Of a stretch of DNA of 35,605 nucleotides, positions 9,201-17,104 are shown piece by piece (within the stretch, counting starts at the first letter, position 1; each line of letters starts with the position of its first letter). The position numbers and the translations under genes are program-made. Under the pieces are notes generated by a model. That model did no database searches, was not told where the DNA came from, and saw only the letters and a program-made list of their open reading frames with translations. Source of the stretch: Edaphobacter sp. Lineage in GTDB: Bacteria; Acidobacteriota; Terriglobia; Terriglobales; Acidobacteriaceae. The stretch is from the NCBI GenBank assembly GCA_025462755.1, contig JAOAPF010000289.1:1-35605 (forward strand). Reading direction: 5' to 3'.

Positions 9201-9431
9201 ACTGCAACCGCCATGATATGCGGGATGATTCCCATGGCAATTGGCTTTGGAGAACGAAGCGCGCAATCAGCTCCTCTCGGGCGAGCTGTAATTGGCGGCC
9301 TCTTTCTCTCCACTTTGACGACCCTTACAGTCCTGCCGGCCATCTATGCGTTGCTGCAACGTAAAGCGTCCCCTACCTCAAATTCACTCAACTCCGAAGA
9401 TCCATCGAGTCGATACTATGTTCACCAATAA
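6286..9431 (+). pseudogene. RND efflux permease with frameshift and nonsense codon
   Basis: The restored protein is about 1048 residues, full length for an RND permease. Frame 1 starts at ATG 6286 (AGGTGG 9 bases upstream), reads [20 protein letters not shown] to SIQGAALI, and is lost at AAA 6558-6560, where one missing A would restore [12 protein letters not shown]. The next frame runs to an in-frame TGA at 8043-8045 (between IRRTV and KDNVEI) and then on to TAA at 9429-9431. The TM4 motif is LVDEATVEVENI (Asp-Glu where AcrB has Asp-Asp) and the TM10 region reads GISVANSILLVSFA. Two independent lesions make activity unlikely. It sits between TolC and adaptor genes, overlapping the latter by 14 bases. 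Confidence 0.9.
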
Positions 9432-10506
9432 ACGCGTCTGCCTTCTCTTTCAATTGGTGTGCTGCTTACCCGCTCTCTCTCAGAATCCTGCGCACGTGGA
9501 AATGGTGAAAGTGCAGAGCCGTTCATCAGCTCGAACGGTTCCGTTGACTGCGGAGCTTGCTCCATTCCTGCAGACCGATATTGAAGCCCGCTCCCCTGGC
9601 TACGTGGAATAGGTGCTCGTTGACCGGGGCAGCCTGGTTCACCGCAGGCAACTACTCGTTCAACTCTCCGCGCCGGAGATCAACTCACAAACGGCAGCTT
9701 CGGAAGCGAACCTTCATCAGGCTGAAGCCGACGTCGCACAGGCTCAAGCTCAAGCTGCGGCGGCGGAAAGTACCTCGACGAAACTCCAGGAGGCGGCCAA
9801 GACCCCCGGCGCCGTTGCTGGCAGCGAACTGCTGCAGGCCGAAAAGCAACGAGATGCGTCGCAGGCATTGGTCGATAGCCGAAAGGCCGCAGTCAAGACC
9901 GCTAAAGAGCGTCTTCAGATTAGTCAGGCGATGGAGTCCTATCTCCGCGTAACCGCGCCGTTCGATGGAATGATTACAGACCGGTTCGTAAATCCGGGAA
10001 TGCTCATCGATGGCGTTCACAAACCTATGCTCAAACTCCAGCAAGTCGCCCATCTGCGGTTGATTGTGCCCGTCCCGGAAACCTATACCGGATCTGTCGT
10101 GAAGGGAGTGTCAGCGGTGTTCCATGTTCCGGCGCGTCCTGGAAGAGCCTATACAGCTAATGTGGCACGGATCCCTAACGCTCTCGATCAGCGAAGCCGG
10201 GCGATAATGGTCGAACTTGATGTGTACAACAAAGACGGAAGTTTGGCTCCTTGTATGTACCCGACCGTCGATTGGCCCGTCAGTGCAGGAGAGAATCTGC
10301 TATTCGTTCCCACTACAAGCGTAGTCACGACGACCGAGCGAACTTTCGTTATCGCGTCAGTCAACGGTCGAGCACACTGGGTCGACGTGCGGAAGGGACC
10401 GACGGTTGGCGAGAGCGTTTCTGTCCAGGGTCAAATCTCCGCCGATCTGCCGGTCGTCAAGCGGGCCACGGACGAGATTCGCGAGGGAACACCACTCAGC
10501 AGGTAA
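9418..10506 (+). pseudogene. RND membrane-fusion (adaptor) protein with internal stop
   Basis: Starts at ATG 9418, overlapping the permease stop. Residues 1-21 form a signal peptide (VCLLFQLVCCLPALSQ). The frame reads to SPGYVE, meets TAG at 9610-9612 (one base from AAG, Lys), and continues in the same frame VLVDRGSLVHRRQLLVQLSA, the first half of the lipoyl domain hinge, then an Ala/Gln-rich coiled-coil hairpin (about 9700-9930), the second lipoyl half AMESYLRVTAPFDGMITDRF, and beta-barrel and membrane-proximal domains to TAA at 10504-10506. The restored length of about 362 residues is normal. A single nonsense codon separates it from function; suppression or reinitiation cannot be excluded, but the partner genes are also broken. 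Confidence 0.88.
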
Positions 10507-10719
10507 TGTAAGAATCACAAATGCGATTCTTAGCGGCTAAAAGGGATTTCGTAAGCAGTGGTATATGAATTATCTGTCAATTTATAAGGACAAGGCAATC
10601 TTATCCGGAAATCGCTTTAGCGTGCTGTACCAGGTGGGCAGGAGTGAAGCCGCGAGCTGCCCGTATCCATCAACCACGTCCTCTGTTGTGAACCAATCTT
10701 GGAATGGAGGACTCGCGCC
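10507..10719. other. Intergenic stretch with a small hairpin
   Basis: TAAGAATC (10509-10516) pairs perfectly with GATTCTTA (10525-10532) around an 8-base loop, directly after the adaptor stop codon. No T-run follows, so it is a weak terminator at best. Nothing else identifiable. Confidence 0.4.
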
Positions 10720-10917
10720 ATGACGAGAGTTCAAATGAGAGTTCCGGGGGAGCAGATCGACTCTAGGTCCTATCTGAGAGGTTTAGTTCTGGACCGGCAA
10801 GGACGCCCGAGGCCCGTTCCGCAGAAGGGGCGCCATCTCGATCCCCTTCTACAAGCAGTCACTTCAGCCATCGGAATCAATGTAAAAATGATGGTCATGG
10901 ATCGGTGGCGTGAATAA
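10720..10917 (+). CDS. Small hypothetical protein
   Basis: A 65-residue ORF starting MTRVQMRVPGEQIDSRSYLR. A perfect GGAGG (10706-10710) lies 9 bases before the ATG, better than for most genes here, which is the main reason to believe it. The product is basic, with no signal peptide, no membrane segment and no recognised motif. It lies alone between the decayed efflux operon and the purine operon. It could be a real small protein or a remnant. Confidence 0.4.
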   Translation: MTRVQMRVPGEQIDSRSYLRGLVLDRQGRPRPVPQKGRHLDPLLQAVTSAIGINVKMMVMDRWRE

Positions 10918-11002
10918 CTCGTTGGAATGCCTTCGGCAGGCGATTAAGAACCAATCGCCTGCTAATGTCGGATCTCAGTCTACTTTCTAGTTCAGGCATC
11001 CA

Positions 11003-12355
11003 ATGCAAAAAAGTCTCTTCCTCAAAAACGCATTCGTTGTGACTATGGATCGCGATCGCCAGGAACTGCAAGGCGCGCACGTTCACGTTCTGGATGGCAA
11101 GATTAATGATCTGGGAAACGATCTTCGAACGCCTCCCGATGTCGATGAGACAATCGACCTATCTGGGTTTCTCGTCTGTCCCGGCTTCATCAATACCCAT
11201 CACCACATGTATCAAAGCCTGACCCGGGTGGTGCCCTCGGCGCAGGACACCAGTCTATTCGGATGGCTCAGGACGTTGTATCCGATTTGGTCAGGGCTGA
11301 CCCCTGAGATGATCCGTATATCCACCCAGACCGCGATGGCGGAACTGCTTCTAAGCGGCTGCACCACTTCCAGCGATCATCTCTATCTCTACCCGAACGG
11401 ATCCCGATTGGATGACGCCATCGAAGGTGCTGCAGAGATTGGCATGCGCTTCCATGCTGCTCGGGGGAGCATGAGCATTGGCGAGAGCAAGGGTGGACTG
11501 CCGCCCGATCGGCTAGTGGAGAACGAGGCCGACATTCTGAGGGACACACAGCGCCTGATCGAGACCTTTCACGATCCCTCGCCCTATTCCATGCTGCGTA
11601 TCGCCGCTGCGCCGTGTTCGCCATTCTCAGTCAGTGAGTCTCTGATGAGGGAATCAGCGATTTTGGCGCGACAGTACGGAGTTTCGCTGCACACCCATCT
11701 CGCCGAAAACAAGGAAGACGTGAGCTACAGCCTGGAACACTTCGGGCTCACACCAGCGCGTTACGCTGAAAAACTGGGCTGGACCGGGTCCGACGTGTGG
11801 CACGCTCACTGCGTGCAACTCGATGCGGAGGGCATCCAGCTATTCGGCCGCACCGCAACTGGTGTCGCACACTGCCCCTGTTCCAACATGCGGCTGGGTT
11901 CAGGGATCGCGCCTATCCCGGAGATGCGCAAGGCAGGCGTGCGTGTCGGGCTGGGAGTCGACGGTTCCGCGTCTAATGATGGCGCAAACCAATTGGCCGA
12001 GGCTCGGCAAGCTATGCTGTTGCAGCGGGTGCTTGGCGGACCGGCAACACTTACGGCGCGAGATGTGCTCGAAATGGCCACACGCGGCGGCGCCGACGTG
12101 TTAAATCGCGATGACATCGGCCAGATCGCCATTGGAAAAGCCGCCGACCTGGCCGTCTTCGATTTGAATCACATAGCGTTTGCGGGAGCTTTGCACGATC
12201 CGGTAGCCGCCCTGGTTTTCTGCCAGCCAGTTCCGGCTGCCTACACGATCGTCAACGGCAACATAGTTGTTCGCGAGGGAAAGCTCGCCACCCTGGATCT
12301 GCCCAATTTGATTGCCCGTCACAATCGCTTGGCGACGAAACTCATGACTGCCTGA
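11003..12355 (+). CDS. Amidohydrolase, probable 8-oxoguanine deaminase
   Basis: A 450-residue COG0402-type amidohydrolase. Metal and catalytic positions are all present: H66-x-H68 in NTHHHMYQ, H232 and E235 in LHTHLAEN, H269 in WHAHCVQL and D320 in LGVDGSASND. Overall sequence (for example the GWLRTLYPIWSGLTPEMIR and MSIGESKGGLPPDR stretches) is that of enzymes named 8-oxoguanine deaminase, which convert 8-oxoguanine to urate plus ammonia; the closest alternatives are guanine deaminase or a triazine (AtzB/TrzN-like) hydrolase. It heads a four-gene operon with a transporter, a nucleoside phosphorylase and an adenosine deaminase, which strongly supports a purine substrate. The start at 11003 gives the standard N-terminal beta-sandwich strand KSLFLKNAFVVTMD. 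Confidence 0.88.
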   Translation: MQKSLFLKNAFVVTMDRDRQELQGAHVHVLDGKINDLGNDLRTPPDVDETIDLSGFLVCPGFINTHHHMYQSLTRVVPSAQDTSLFGWLRTLYPIWSGLTPEMIRISTQTAMAELLLSGCTTSSDHLYLYPNGSRLDDAIEGAAEIGMRFHAARGSMSIGESKGGLPPDRLVENEADILRDTQRLIETFHDPSPYSMLRIAAAPCSPFSVSESLMRESAILARQYGVSLHTHLAENKEDVSYSLEHFGLTPARYAEKLGWTGSDVWHAHCVQLDAEGIQLFGRTATGVAHCPCSNMRLGSGIAPIPEMRKAGVRVGLGVDGSASNDGANQLAEARQAMLLQRVLGGPATLTARDVLEMATRGGADVLNRDDIGQIAIGKAADLAVFDLNHIAFAGALHDPVAALVFCQPVPAAYTIVNGNIVVREGKLATLDLPNLIARHNRLATKLMTA

Positions 12356-12416
12356 AGGCGGTACCACTTGAACTGTGTGCCAGCGAGCATATGGTCCGAA
12401 GAAAGATGGCGCAAGA

Positions 12417-13838
12417 ATGATCACGATGGGAGACACGTCGGACAGGAGTGCAGTCGATCTGCCTACAGCTGGGGGCAGCGCTAACAGAGCGATCAAGTTG
12501 ACCGCGTTGCTGTTCGGAGTCATCGCTTACCAACTGAACGCGTCCATGGTGGCTCCTGCCGTGCCCGAAATCGCACGCAGGCTCAACTCGACGCCCGGAC
12601 AGGTCGCGATCTCGCAAACCTTGTTCTTCCTCGTGGGCGGCATCAGCGGAGTAGTGCTCGCCAGGTACAGCGATCATACCGGAAGACGAAAGGTGCTTCT
12701 CTATTCCCTGATCGTTATGTGCGTGGGAACGATTCTGGCGATGTTGGCACCGAACGTCGCGACGCTTATGGCCGGGCGGCTCCTGCAGGGGGCCTGCGGA
12801 GCGACCTTCCAGATCACTTATCTGATCATGCGCGAGATTCTTACACCGAGGCAGTTTGGCCCTGCTCTGGGGCTGGTGACCGCAATCAGCGGCGGCGTCG
12901 GCGGTGCCGATCAATTCCTTGGCGGATTGTTCTCCGACCATTGGGGCTTCCGCTCAATCTTCCTCTTCATCCTCATCGTCGGCATCGTGGCGATCATCTT
13001 GTCGATTGCGTACGTGCCTGAGTCGACGGCAGCGACGCCAGGCAGGATGGATTGGCCGGGCGCAGTGGCACTCTCGGCGGCATTAATATGCGTAAACATC
13101 GGTGTGAATCGGGGAGGTTCCCATGGATGGTCCGATCCTGCGACTGCGTTTCTTCTTTTGGCAGCCCTCGGATGTTTCGTAGCCTTCTGGTTTGTTGAGA
13201 AGCATCGCGCCAATCCGCTCATCAGCACAAGTGATTTGAAGTCGCGCCAGGTATGGCCGATCGTCACCACCACGCTTGCTACTCTCACTGGTGTGTTCGC
13301 CGCCATCAACTTTACGGTGATCGTCTTTAGTCAGGATCATCATGTCGGGTATGGAATGTCGGCTACTGCGTCCTCCCTGATGTTCCTCTCACCCGCCGCA
13401 TTCATCGGACTGATGTCTGCGCCAATCAGTGGCTGGCTCGCGCCCCGCATCGGATGGCGAGTTCTGATGTGGAGCGGCTTGTCCCTGTGCGGTGCGACTT
13501 TGATGATAGCCACACTGCTGCTCGACCATAAGTGGGTCGTCTGTGCAGCCTTTAGTCTGTTGGGAATTTTCTACAACGGCCTGGCGCTAACCGCGATCAA
13601 TGGACTGGGTGTCATTCTTTCGCCCAAGGACAGCCTCGGGTCGCTTCCTGGATTGAATGGTGCTTGCTTTGGCATAGGCGCCGGGCTCGGCATTGCCATT
13701 GTGGCCCCCGTTGCCGCCGCAGGAACGTATGGCAGCTATCAGTCGGCGATGTGGATCTCCGTTGGCATAACCGTGTTGGCCCTTATGGCGTCTTTGTGGG
13801 TTAGAAGCTCAATGGAACATGCGGAAGAAAAGGTTTGA
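12417..13838 (+). CDS. MFS transporter in the purine operon
   Basis: A 473-residue major-facilitator protein with about 12-14 predicted membrane helices. The loop 2-3 signature is ARYSDHTGRRKVLLYS and motif C-like glycines occur in LVTAISGGVGGADQFLGGLF. Start chosen at ATG 12417 because a GAAGAAAG lies about 10 bases upstream; a GTG at 12375 would add 14 residues without a ribosome-binding site. Length and layout resemble DHA2-like drug exporters, but its position 61 bases after the deaminase and 28 bases before a nucleoside phosphorylase suggests it carries nucleosides, bases or a deaminated product such as urate or hypoxanthine. Direction of transport cannot be told from the sequence. Confidence 0.88.
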   Translation: MITMGDTSDRSAVDLPTAGGSANRAIKLTALLFGVIAYQLNASMVAPAVPEIARRLNSTPGQVAISQTLFFLVGGISGVVLARYSDHTGRRKVLLYSLIVMCVGTILAMLAPNVATLMAGRLLQGACGATFQITYLIMREILTPRQFGPALGLVTAISGGVGGADQFLGGLFSDHWGFRSIFLFILIVGIVAIILSIAYVPESTAATPGRMDWPGAVALSAALICVNIGVNRGGSHGWSDPATAFLLLAALGCFVAFWFVEKHRANPLISTSDLKSRQVWPIVTTTLATLTGVFAAINFTVIVFSQDHHVGYGMSATASSLMFLSPAAFIGLMSAPISGWLAPRIGWRVLMWSGLSLCGATLMIATLLLDHKWVVCAAFSLLGIFYNGLALTAINGLGVILSPKDSLGSLPGLNGACFGIGAGLGIAIVAPVAAAGTYGSYQSAMWISVGITVLALMASLWVRSSMEHAEEKV

Positions 13839-13866
13839 AGGACTGTATCTTAAGGAGAGATGGAAG

Positions 13867-14652
13867 ATGACTGAATCCAAGCACGGAAATCCCGTCGACA
13901 AAAACACCATCGGTGTCGGCGTACGGCAATTTCACATCGGAGTAGCACCGGGTGAAGTATCGACCGTGGCCCTGCTCCCTGGCGATCCATTTCGCGTCCC
14001 ATTGATAGCGGAGTTCCTCACAGATGTCTCTGACGTCGCGCACAACCGGGAACATCGGACCATGACCGGGATGTACAAAGGAAAGAAGATCACCGCAACG
14101 TCTACTGGGATGGGCTGCCCATCGACGGCTATTGCAGTCGAGGAATTGGCCCGGGTTGGCGTGCGTTCTTTTATTCGTGTGGGCAGCTCAGCGGCTCTCC
14201 AGCGTCACGTCAACCCTGGTGACCTGCTGGTCAGCGAAGCTTCGCTGCGCAACGACGGTACGACCGCCGCTTATGTTCTACTTGGCTATCCCGCAGTGCC
14301 AGATCTGCGTATCACCATCGAACTGGAACGGTGTGCGCAGGAGATTGCGGCGAAGGAGGGCAAATTCTCCGTTTATTCTGGCATTTCTGTTTCCGACGAC
14401 GCCTTCTACGCTGAGACGCCTGTCTGGATCAGCCAACTAAATTCGCTAGGTATTTTAAATGTGGAGATGGAAGCATCGGCTCTCTATGTTGTCGCTCGCC
14501 TGCGCGGGCTTCGTGCTGGAATGATATGTTCCTGCTCGAGTAATCTTGTTTCCGGAGCCAGCCTCTATGACGATGTCCACGCTGCCTTGAAGACCGGATG
14601 GATGAACAGCATCGAAGCTGCGCTCGAAACCGCGGTAAAACTGGACCTCTAA
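13867..14652 (+). CDS. Nucleoside phosphorylase (PNP/UDP family I)
   Basis: Start at ATG 13867, with AAGGAG 9 bases upstream, giving 261 residues. Family-I phosphorylase motifs: phosphate-binding LLPGDPFRV (about residues 35-43), STGMGCPSTAIAVEEL, the phosphate/ribose strand RVGSSAALQ, and the ribose-binding NVEMEASALYVVA. The enzyme splits a nucleoside with phosphate into a free base and ribose-1-phosphate in the cytosol. The sequence is closest in feel to uridine phosphorylase, yet neighbours act on purines, so substrate (purine nucleoside or uridine) is undecided. Its stop codon overlaps the adenosine deaminase start (TAATG), meaning translational coupling. Confidence 0.92.
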   Translation: MTESKHGNPVDKNTIGVGVRQFHIGVAPGEVSTVALLPGDPFRVPLIAEFLTDVSDVAHNREHRTMTGMYKGKKITATSTGMGCPSTAIAVEELARVGVRSFIRVGSSAALQRHVNPGDLLVSEASLRNDGTTAAYVLLGYPAVPDLRITIELERCAQEIAAKEGKFSVYSGISVSDDAFYAETPVWISQLNSLGILNVEMEASALYVVARLRGLRAGMICSCSSNLVSGASLYDDVHAALKTGWMNSIEAALETAVKLDL

Positions 14653-15632
14653 TGAAGCTGAATCTGCACTCACACCTCGAGGGGCGTCTTCGGCCGTCCA
14701 CTGCAGCCGCGTTAGCTGCCGAAGCCGGTGTCGTTCCGCCGGAAGCAGGATGGGAGCAGGCTCTCCAACTCGACGGTCCATCGAACCTCACGGTATATCT
14801 CGCCAAGGTCGCTGCCACCTATCCGTTCTTTCGGTCTCCGCAGCACATTGCGCGCATCGCGTGTGAAGCTGTGGAAGATGCCGCTGCGGACGGAACCGAT
14901 TATCTGGAATTGCGCTTCGGCCCCGCAACCCACGTCCACATGGGCTTTGACATGGATTCAGTGATGGCCGCAGTCTGCGATGGCATCGCGGAGGGTTCGC
15001 GCCGTACCGGGATTCCTTCCGGCGTGGTGATCGCAGCCCTGCGCCACCATGATGAAGAAACAAACATTGACGTCGCGCGTGCCGCGACGCGATATGCCGG
15101 GAGAGGTGTAGTTGGGTTTGATCTTGCCGGTGACGAGGGTTTATTCAACGACCTTGCCCAATACGAGAAGCCTTTCGCGATCGCTCGTGCAGCAGGCCTG
15201 GGGCTAACCTGTCACGCGGCTGAGGCGGCTCCAGGATCAGCTGCTCGTGAAGCTGTCGAGCGCTTTGGCGTAAGCCGTATCGGGCATGGGACTCATCTCG
15301 CCGATGATACTGATGCATTGCGCTGGGTGCGGGATCATGGAGTGGTCGTCGAGTGCTGCCCTACGTCCAATTGGTATACCGGCGCCATCACTCGCCGGGA
15401 CGAGCACCCTGCCAGATACTTTCGAGAGCAGAATCTGCAGATTGTTCTAGGAGACGACAATCCCGTCCAGACAAAATCGTTGCTGTCGAACGAACGACGC
15501 GTTTTAGCGGACGAGCTCGGATTCAAAGAACACGATCTTGATGAACTTGACTACGTTAGCGTGCATGCCGCGTTTGTTGAAGATGGAACTAGACAGCTGT
15601 TCGTTGCTCAACTCAACCACAGCCGCAACTGA
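14652..15632 (+). CDS. add: Adenosine deaminase family protein
   Basis: A 326-residue protein starting at the ATG that overlaps the previous stop by one base; a longer frame exists upstream but would run through the phosphorylase. Zinc and catalytic motifs are complete: H6-x-H8 in LHSHLEG, H188 and E191 in CHAAEAA, H212/H215 in RIGHGTHL, and D268-D269 in VLGDDNP (many relatives have TDDP). It hydrolytically removes ammonia from adenosine, giving inosine; some family members instead act on adenine or other 6-aminopurines, and the slightly unusual DDNP end leaves that open. As the last gene of the operon it could feed inosine to the neighbouring phosphorylase. Confidence 0.9.
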   Translation: MKLNLHSHLEGRLRPSTAAALAAEAGVVPPEAGWEQALQLDGPSNLTVYLAKVAATYPFFRSPQHIARIACEAVEDAAADGTDYLELRFGPATHVHMGFDMDSVMAAVCDGIAEGSRRTGIPSGVVIAALRHHDEETNIDVARAATRYAGRGVVGFDLAGDEGLFNDLAQYEKPFAIARAAGLGLTCHAAEAAPGSAAREAVERFGVSRIGHGTHLADDTDALRWVRDHGVVVECCPTSNWYTGAITRRDEHPARYFREQNLQIVLGDDNPVQTKSLLSNERRVLADELGFKEHDLDELDYVSVHAAFVEDGTRQLFVAQLNHSRN

Positions 15633-16052
15633 TTTCCTCTACGCGACCTAGCCCCGAACATCCCGCGCACCGCCGGTAAAACGTCGCATTGTCCTGGGTG
15701 GCGCGCCGGACTGTCAAGACCTTCGCGTCTTCGCCGACGGTGTAGTGCAGCTGGTCGGCGGCCTTTCAATTGCTGTCAAATTCGCCTTCGCTCATTATTG
15801 GAGACAATCCCGCCGACCGACGATCCGAACTTCGCGTCATAGTTCCCTTAAACGGGTTTTCGGAAAATTGGACCTACCTCGCCGATAACTTGACTTTGCA
15901 GGAGTTAAGGCAGACGAGTCCCAAATATCGCTAAGCGGAATGGATCACTTCCCCACAAGCCGACTTTCGATGCTAATCTTTGCGGCAGTACGTCCTATGC
16001 GTGGTAACCCTCGCCTGAGTTCTCCAAAGGCAAACCGCACGTCAGGTGCAAA
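15633..16052. other. Non-coding region after the purine operon
   Basis: No convincing ORF, RNA or terminator. It contains the first copy of a short direct repeat (15947-15965) whose second copy lies beyond the membrane pseudogene. Some codon-like open stretches on the minus strand near 15640-15790 have no recognisable product. Confidence 0.4.
15947..15965 (+). repeat. Direct repeat copy 1 (ACTTCCCCACAAGCCGACT)
   Basis: It matches 16942-16959 except for one extra C; the three bases GAT before it are also shared. The two copies are 1 kb apart and bracket the membrane-protein pseudogene. Confidence 0.6.
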
Positions 16053-16770
16053 GTGAAGACTGATCCTTGGTTCTACAGCGCTACAGGCGCCAGCTTTCTC
16101 GTGATCATGCTGGTGGGTTTCCGTGCATTCGTCACGAGGGAAACTGGCGATGCCGGCAGGGTGATCGACCCGACCATTTTTCGCCTCGACCTTATCCATG
16201 GCCTCGCGATTGCGGCGTAGTACGTGCTCTTCTTCATCCATTCTTTGTTGATTACCGTGCGAAATCGTCGACTACATTCTAAGCTGGGCTGGAGCATAGT
16301 CGCTGTTACTCTGGCAATCGTCATTACAGGACCGTGGGTCGCCATTCGCTCGGTGCAGATCACTCCACCCGACTTCCCCTTCTTCAGTTTCAATACTCTC
16401 GGTTCCTGCTGGTGATGCTTACAGAAGTCGCCGTTTACACCGCCCTTGTTACGATGGGAATTTTCGCCCGCAAGAAGCCGAGGATCCACCGTGCTGCAAT
16501 GGTCCTGGCCAGCCTTCACCTTCTGGCGGGGGCCACTGCCCGGATGTCATTTCTGCACCCGGTCCTCGGCGCCACCGGCTGGATCGGACTCTTCGGACCG
16601 GTCTTCTGCCTCGGCGCGGCGTTGCTGTTCATACGGTGCGCCCTGACCCGCAGCATTGATCGCTGGTTCGCCATAAGATATATCTGGTGGTCATCATCTT
16701 CATCGCATCTGAAAAAGTGGAGCCGACAGAGGCACGGAGCGCCGGGGCGGCCGCGATTCTTAAACTCTAG
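16053..16770 (+). pseudogene. Integral membrane protein, broken by stop and frameshifts
   Basis: Starting at GTG 16053 one can read KTDPWFYSATGASFLVIMLV, then a TAG at 16218-16220 inside LIHGLAIAA-YVLFFIHSLL, continuing to FFSFNTLGS. Near 16395-16405 the frame shifts to RFLLVMLTEVAVYTALV, FARKKPRIHRAAMVLASLHL and FGPVFCLGAALLFIR. A second shift near 16680 gives LVVIIFIASEKVEPTEAR and a stop at 16768-16770. The restored product has about 238 residues and six probable helices. I do not recognise the family; relatives appear as uncharacterised membrane proteins. Three lesions mean it is not functional as written. Confidence 0.75.
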
Positions 16771-17104
16771 ATACCTGGCACCCTCTCAGCGAAGGAAGGC
16801 TTCCCCGCAATTAGTGACGGCAAAACGCGTTTGTGGGAAGCCACGCACGGTCCAATGTTGCTGGGTTTAGGATTCTCACTTGATGCAGAATCGCCGAGTC
16901 ATCCATTGACATAGAATTCAGCCCAAATCGAAGGGCTGATTACTTCCCACAAGCCGACTGCCATTCCTCTCGACACGCTAACTTGCCGCGAGACGAATCA
17001 GTTTGGCAAGACGTCGCTCCTCACTACTGCCGCTCAGTCGATTCACAAACTGTTAACCAGCCCGTTACGGAATCGAAACATCATCAGCCGTAAATCAGGG
17101 TTAC
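16771..17104. other. Upstream region of the Oar-like receptor gene
   Basis: No gene. It holds a 7-bp hairpin, TCAGCCC (16918-16924) with GGGCTGA (16933-16939), the second copy of the direct repeat (16942-16959), and TTGACA at 16906-16911, which resembles a -35 box but has no matching -10 at 16-18 bases. The promoter of the receptor gene must be here but I cannot place it. Confidence 0.4.
16942..16959 (+). repeat. Direct repeat copy 2 (ACTTCCCACAAGCCGACT)
   Basis: Second copy of the repeat at 15947-15965, one base shorter. It lies directly after the 16918-16939 hairpin and 145 bases before the receptor gene. Confidence 0.6.

Noticed and set aside
14429-14818. Minus-strand ORFs across the phosphorylase/deaminase junction
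   Set aside because: Both plus-strand genes have complete motifs and coupled start/stop codons; the minus frames are shadows.
16906-16911. TTGACA as a -35 box of the Oar-like receptor
   Set aside because: No -10-like hexamer occurs 16-18 bases downstream, and a hairpin lies in the expected position.
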